64,000 bases of DNA, from assembly GCF_030052815.1 (NCBI RefSeq), contig NC_079510.1, forward strand, positions 52,418,725 to 52,482,724, read 5' to 3'. The notes beneath the pieces are model-generated. The model was not told the DNA's origin. It did not search any database and was given only the letters and a program-made list of their open reading frames with translations. Numbering within the stretch: position 1 is the stretch's first letter; each line of letters starts with the position of its first letter. The translations under genes were made by a program, and so were the position numbers. Origin of the DNA: Hevea brasiliensis (Eukaryota > Streptophyta > Magnoliopsida > Malpighiales > Euphorbiaceae). Of the stretch, positions 58,982 through 64,000 are shown piece by piece.

Positions 58982-59099
58982 ATTGATAACTACATAAAAA
59001 TCATAATAAAATAAAACATAGAATAAATCACACTAACAAAATATAAGCAAACACATAAATGTAACAATATCATGGTCACGTGTTAATTAAATTGGAGAA

Positions 59100-59569
59100 A
59101 TACATAAACAACACGACACTCTAAATATGAAATAAAAATTCCTTCTATGTTTGGCTCTTCTAACTTACATGAGCCATGTACCACTGCACAGTGCACCCCA
59201 TGTAAGTTTTTGTTTCTTTAAAACTCCTATTCTTGTCTCCTTTCCTTGTTACATGGGCTGTGTGTCCTTGCACGGGGTATCCCATGTAACTTTCTGTAGT
59301 GCTAAATTTGTGTGTGTTTTATGCTCAATAGGTTACACGAGGTGTGCTTCAAAGAATAGGGTACCCTATGTATTTTTCTGGACCAAAAATCAAGGCACTT
59401 CAGATGCATACTTTTTCTTATCCCTTTAAGTTTTTATGCTAACTTATTTCTAAATGTATGAATGAAATGCATAATAAAGATTAGCAATAAATGTACTTCC
59501 CCTTTTGACCATTCAAAATTATGATATGCAACCCTCTCTAGAAGTACAAGAGCTTCGTTTACTATTTTC
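59100..59569. mobile_element. probable Athila/Tat-type gypsy non-coding DNA
   Basis: Contains ACATGAGCCATGTA, TTACATGGGCTGTGTG, CATGTAACTTTC and TTACACGAGGTGTG, the same half-palindromic motif set seen in the LTRs at 60077-61410 and 62204-63368. It lies downstream (minus strand) of the gag fragment. Boundaries are not defined. Confidence 0.45.
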
Positions 59570-60045
59570 TCCATGCCTATTGCTGAATCAAATGTACTCC
59601 TTGTAGATGGTGGTAACCATTATAAAAGGTCTAAACTAGAAGTCAGTCCTCTATGCCATGGTGTAGGCACTCCCTTTGAAGGTCTTTGTACCTTTCCCAT
59701 GTATCATACAATGATTCTCCTTCCCTTTGCCTAAAAGTATTTAGCTTTACTCTTAATTTTGTAGTCTTTGCAGGTAGGAAGTACCTTGCTAAGAAGGCTT
59801 ATAAAAGATCTTCCCAGGTAGTGAATGTTTTAGCTAGTTGAAAAGGAAACCACTTTTTTGCCTTATATCTGAGAGAGAATGGGAATGCTCTAAGTCTAAT
59901 AGCTTCAATAAAGACTCCATTCATCTTGGATGTGTCACATAGAGGAAGAAATCATTGAAGGTGATAGAGTGGATCTTCCATAAGTGAACCTTCAAACTGA
60001 GTCTATTGAATCATCTGGAGCCATGTGATTAAGTCAAATTATATA
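59570..60045 (-). pseudogene. Athila/Tat-like Ty3/gypsy gag fragment
   Basis: The minus strand reads FEGSLMEDPLYHL, IRLRAFPFSLRYKAKKWF, TTWEDLL-stop-AFLARYFLPAK and the REGESLYDTWERYKDLQREC block, then HHGIED. This is the Retrotrans_gag core (PF03732) of Athila/Tat elements. Several stops are present. It is joined abruptly to the LTR that begins near 60075. Confidence 0.8.
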
Positions 60046-60074
60046 GACATTTAAAGTTAACATTCATTGTATTT

Positions 60075-61410
60075 TGTCAGCATTTAGTCTCCTTTTATGT
60101 TTATTTTTATGTGTTTTTATTATTATTTTAGAAAATATGTTAATCCAACTCAATTCATTATTTTTTATATTTTATTATGTATTTTTATGTGGTTCTAGAA
60201 TCAAAGACAAGTTTGGAAGAGATTTAGAGGTCAAAATATGAAGAATACAGGGCCAGAAGCATTACATGGGCCGTGTAACCAGCTCCGTGTAACTTCTTAG
60301 ACCCCGTATAACTTTCTAAATTGAAGAAAACTTGAAAAACAAAGTGGCAAAAAGTTACATGGGGCGTGTATCACTACATGGCCCGTGTAAAGTCTCCTGA
60401 CAACAATTCTGATGTGACTTTTCTTGCTTCCAACCCGATCCGAATGGACTCCTAATACTTTTAGGACTCTAAAATTAGGATTTTTACACCATATATAAAT
60501 ATAATAAGTCAAGAATTGAAAAAGAAAAAAAGAAAATTACATTCAAGGATACACATCAACTTTAAGGGAGGCAAGGGAGAAACAAGATCTGCAAGATTGC
60601 TAGAAGGGATTTTCAGCTAAAGTTTCAAAAGTCAAATGCTGCAACTCTCTTTCTGGGTTCTTTCACTCTATTTTTTTCTCATGTCTTCTCTTTATCTTTT
60701 TATAAACTTGATTATAAAACTCACTACGTGTGAGTAGTCTCTTTATTCTAGGGTTAGGGTGTAACACTCTTAATTTAATTATGGATTTGATTTTATTTTA
60801 TTTAATATATTGAGGGTTTTGTTCTTTGATTCAATCTCTTGTGTTCTTAATGCATGCTATGTGTTGGTACCAACCTAGTTATAATCTAAGATACTAATTG
60901 AAGAACTGAAAGGTAAAGATTAGTATTAGAAAATTAGGATTTTGAACCTAGAAAATCTGACCTAGAGATAGGTTGATTACCTTTATAGAGTTATAAAATT
61001 AATCAAAGATCTTAAAGGATTTTAATTAATTTAATCACTATGAAAGTATGGTTTAGATTAATTAAAATACACCTTGAGTGCTTTGAGAGAGGACTTAAGA
61101 TAACTTAGGATTAATTTTATCAAGGTAATAATCTTCCAATTATTGAATGAATTAGATTGATTCTATAATTAATTAAAGTGTGAACCCCTAGCTCTAGAAT
61201 GCCTTTATCCATTAATATTCAAACTTAGTTAATTGTTTAGATTTTATTTCTTTTAATTTAGATTTAATTACTATTTCCATACAATTCGATCGTCTAGATA
61301 ATTAAAATCACTATAGTTTGGTACTCAACACAGTCCTCGTGGGAATGATACTATACTCATCACTTTATTACTTGTTAGCGATCTATGCACTTGCGGTAGT
61401 TGTAAAATCA
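60075..61410 (+). mobile_element. 5' LTR of an Athila/Tat-like element (plus strand)
   Basis: Ends ...GTAAAATCA near 61410, shortly before primer site TGGCGCTGTTGCCGGGGA at 61424-61441, which matches the tRNA-Asp-type primer sites of Athila/Tat elements. The start is tentative (TGTCAGCATTTAG at 60075). Its 3' half is homologous in inverted orientation to 62204-63300. Confidence 0.6.
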
Positions 61411-61423
61411 GCAAACAAGTTTT

Positions 61424-61441
61424 TGGCGCTGTTGCCGGGGA
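61424..61441 (+). other. tRNA-Asp-type primer binding site
   Basis: TGGCGCTGTTGCCGGGGA, one change from the widespread plant gypsy primer site TGGCGCCGTTGCCGGGGA. Confidence 0.8.
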
Positions 61442-61558
61442 CCGGTGCTTGATATCAAATTATTAGTGATTTGATTACTCTAGACTTTCTTATTTCTTTT
61501 ATAGTTTGTTTCTTGTCTAATTTTATTTTTACTTGTTTTTCTTGTGAGGTACATTGAG

Positions 61559-61830
61559 ATGTTTCATCAAAAAGTCTTCACAAGCTTTATTCAACAACAC
61601 AATGAACCTTTTCATGATGCTTGGAGAAGATTTAATGAATTGGTGAGCAATTTGCCAATTATAATCTTTCAAATTATGAACTCACTCTCAATTTCTACAA
61701 TGGTTTAGATGAAGCAACAAGAAATTGGGTAGATTATGGAGTTTGGGCTATAGGTGATCATGTTCTTCAAAGAGACCCTGAAGATGCCATTTATTTGTTG
61801 AATGACCATGTAAGTTTAAGCTCAAAGTTG
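61559..61830 (+). pseudogene. gypsy gag fragment behind the plus-strand LTR
   Basis: MFHQKVFTSFIQQHNEPFHD then AWRRFNELVSNLP, a one-base frame change, NYELTLNFYNGLDEATRNWV and DPEDAIYLLND, in the order of the C-terminal part of Retrotrans_gag (ESLYEAWERFNEL...FYNGL). It lacks the N-terminal half and continues into non-coding DNA. Confidence 0.7.
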
Positions 61831-62173
61831 TTGGCCTCTACTGTGGGCCTGGTAACACTAGCTTAAAATCCTTGGATGGTTAGGGCTCCATAGTCCCTTA
61901 AGGGTCTTGGCCTATTGCTGGTAGCCATGGTTGGAGTTTTAAAAACTATCGGTTCTAGTTCTTAATGTCTCCTTTTCTCCCTTGATGAATCTAAAAGTCT
62001 TGTCTATTTCAGGATTCAATTCAAGCAGTTCCTCTTCAAGTTTTTTTTCTGATCATAAACTAAACAGAGAGCCTGAAAAAGAAATAAAAAGTAAAAACAA
62101 GATAAGTAAATTAAATAAATAAAAATAAATGCCTAAATCAACTAAATTCTCTATCACTCAATATTACTAAATT

Positions 62174-63368
62174 CCACGACAACAGTGCCAAAAGCTTGTT
62201 TGTTGGTTTACAACCCTGCAAGTGCACAAATTGTGAACAAGTAATATAGTAATGAGTAGAGTATCATCCTACAAGGAATTTATAAATGTAAGTACCAAGC
62301 TAGACAACAATTTTGACTGTTTAGACTATCGAATATATTGAGAGATTAAATTTAAACTAACTAAAGATGTGAAAAATAAAAGAAGACAAAGCAATAAACT
62401 TAGATTTAGAAAAAAATTAACTAAAGCAATTCTAGAATTAAGATTTCATACTTTAACCTTATTATTGACTCAACCTTACCTATCTAACAGATTGAGAATT
62501 ATTACTTTGATAAAAATTAATACTAAAATATCTTAAGTCCTCTCTCAAGACACCTAAGGTGTATTTTAATTAACCTAAACCCTACTTTTGTGGCAATCAA
62601 TCTTAATTAAAATCCTTTAAGTTCTTTGATTAATTATAAAACTCCACAAAGGATTTTAGCCTATCTTTAAGTTAGATTTTTTAGGTTCAAAATCCTAATT
62701 TCTAATACTAATCTTTACCTTTCAGTTCTTCAATTAGTATCTTATATCATGACTAAGTGGATACCAAGACATAGCATGCATTAAAAACACAGAATATTAA
62801 ATCAAAGAATAAAGCTCAAATCTATTAAATAATTTTAGTATAGATCCATAGCAAAAGTTGAAAATGCTGCTCTCCTAACTATAGAATTAAACAAACTATT
62901 CACTCATAGTGAGTTTAACAAACATAATGAATTTAAAATTAAAGAACATAAGACAATATGAAGAAATAAAACAAAAGAACCCAGAACAAAGATCCACAGC
63001 CTTAAACTTTTGGAACTTCAGCTGAGAGTCCTTTTCCTAGAGTCATGATGCAGAATCTCTCCAAACTACTTTGAAAACTAGGGTTTGAAAGTAAAGGTGA
63101 ACTCTTCTAACTCCCCTGCCTGTTTCAGTCTTCTAATATTTATATCAGATGCCTAAAAGTCATGTTTCAGAGTTCCAAAAGCCTTAGAGGTCTGTTCAAA
63201 ATGAGTGCAGGAGAATCCAGATCAAAACAAAAGTTTGTCTATTGCAAGGTACATGGCCCATGTGGCATTACTCGGTCTTGGCTTGTGTAATTCTATAGAC
63301 ACTTTCAAGCTTTATATTTTGGGGGTACAACAAGTTACACGGGGTCTGGTGAGTTATACGGGGCAAAT
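62174..63368 (-). mobile_element. inverted 5' LTR and primer site of a second Athila/Tat-like element
   Basis: The minus strand from 62190 reads TGGCACTGTTGTCGTGG, a decayed tRNA-Asp primer site. LTR sequence runs from about 62204 up to 63368, homologous to 60075-61410 in reverse (landmarks GAGTAGAGTATCATCC near 62255, blocks on both sides of AATCAAAGAATAAAGC near 62800). It is cut at 63369 by an A-family LTR. Confidence 0.65.
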
Positions 63369-64000
63369 TGTAATACCCCTCACCCATCTACAGTATAGCC
63401 GAGCAAGGTGCGCTACATTCAATGCCGGAGCAACCTATCCTGTCTTATCGTGTACAATATTAATTTAAATATATTATCTTATGTGTAATTTTTTTTTATC
63501 ACATCTTATTTTTATGGAGACCCAGATAGAGTCTCCTCTGTTTTATTAGTATTTGGCGGGTGTAGACTATTTATCTGTTAAAACAATTTCATATCTATCT
63601 CATGTTTCTATATGTCATATCATAACATTTTTGCTCATACAATTTCAAGAAAATATAAGTTTCATTCATTCATTCATATAAAATTCTTATAAAATAATTT
63701 ACAATTTATTTACAACTCAAAATAACTAAAATAACTAAATATAAATATTTAGTTTACTTATATACAATAACTAAAATACAAAATATAAATATACATGAGC
63801 CTTACTAAAATAGACTGCTGAGGTAATAACCTACACTGTAGAAGATCTGGCCAAATCCTATCTAGATACTACTGCTGCTGATGCTGCTGCTGCTCTCCAA
63901 TACCTACGCGATGAGAAAACCAACGCGCTAAGCATAACGCTTAGTGGTGCATAAAATAAAGGAAAATAACTAAATAATTAAAATAATTATTCTAAGTGTA
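63369..64000 (-). mobile_element. A-family LTR, partial (runs off the window)
   Basis: Starts TGTAATACCCCTCACCCATC, homologous to the LTR start at 1283 and to the complement of the solo LTR end at 8735. It includes the shared ACGCGCTAAGCATAACGCTT block near 63925. No primer site precedes it, so it is a 3' or solo LTR in the orientation of 1283-4294. Third family member in the window. Confidence 0.8.

Overview
This is a plant nuclear window, almost certainly from a eudicot tree or shrub. It has intron-containing genes with GT/AG borders, plant-type LTR retrotransposons with tRNA-iMet primer sites, MITEs and a chloroplast-targeted haem-biosynthesis enzyme. The style of the LTRs loosely suggests Malpighiales (Euphorbiaceae-like), but that is an impression, not a demonstration. 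There are no bacterial genes, CRISPR arrays or convincing tRNA/rRNA genes. About two thirds of the window is transposable-element DNA.

Layout. 1-20105 is a nested Ty3/gypsy cluster. An old LTR (9353-9545 + 18471-20105) and its internal DNA (4295-5540 + 8741-9352) belong to a minus-strand element C. C was later hit by a solo LTR (5541-8735, TSD GCAAC), by a two-LTR element B (9546-18465, TSD CGACC) and by element A (LTR 1283-4294, primer site and gag to its left); A's gag is cut by another LTR (1-582). 20106-28960 is AT-rich and holds one intact gene, a DUF506/PDDEXK-like gene (24388 to 23330, 2 exons, 307 aa), plus a hAT-like MITE. 28961-30038 is a transposon with about 90-bp terminal inverted repeats that carries a scrambled LRR receptor-kinase fragment, a Pack-MULE-like gene capture.

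31618-52388 (minus) is the main gene: coproporphyrinogen-III oxidase (HEMF/CPOX), 8 exons, 401 aa, all reconstructed with consistent phases. Its third intron is 17,053 bp, of which all but about 0.4 kb is one copia element (F) that contains a second (D), which contains a solo LTR (G), which contains a third copia (E). D and F also each carry a copy of the same approximately 365-bp MITE. A 2-oxoglutarate/Fe(II)-dependent dioxygenase gene (coding 54182-56266, 355 aa) starts divergently about 0.4 kb from HEMF. To its right are an expansin exon fragment (57147-57340), a broken Myb/SANT-like gene (57862-58981) and broken Athila/Tat-type gypsy pieces with two LTRs facing each other (59570-63368). 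The window ends inside another copy of the A-type LTR.

Three genes look functional: DUF506, HEMF and the dioxygenase. HEMF and the dioxygenase share a short intergenic promoter region. Everything else coding-like is transposon-derived or pseudogenic.
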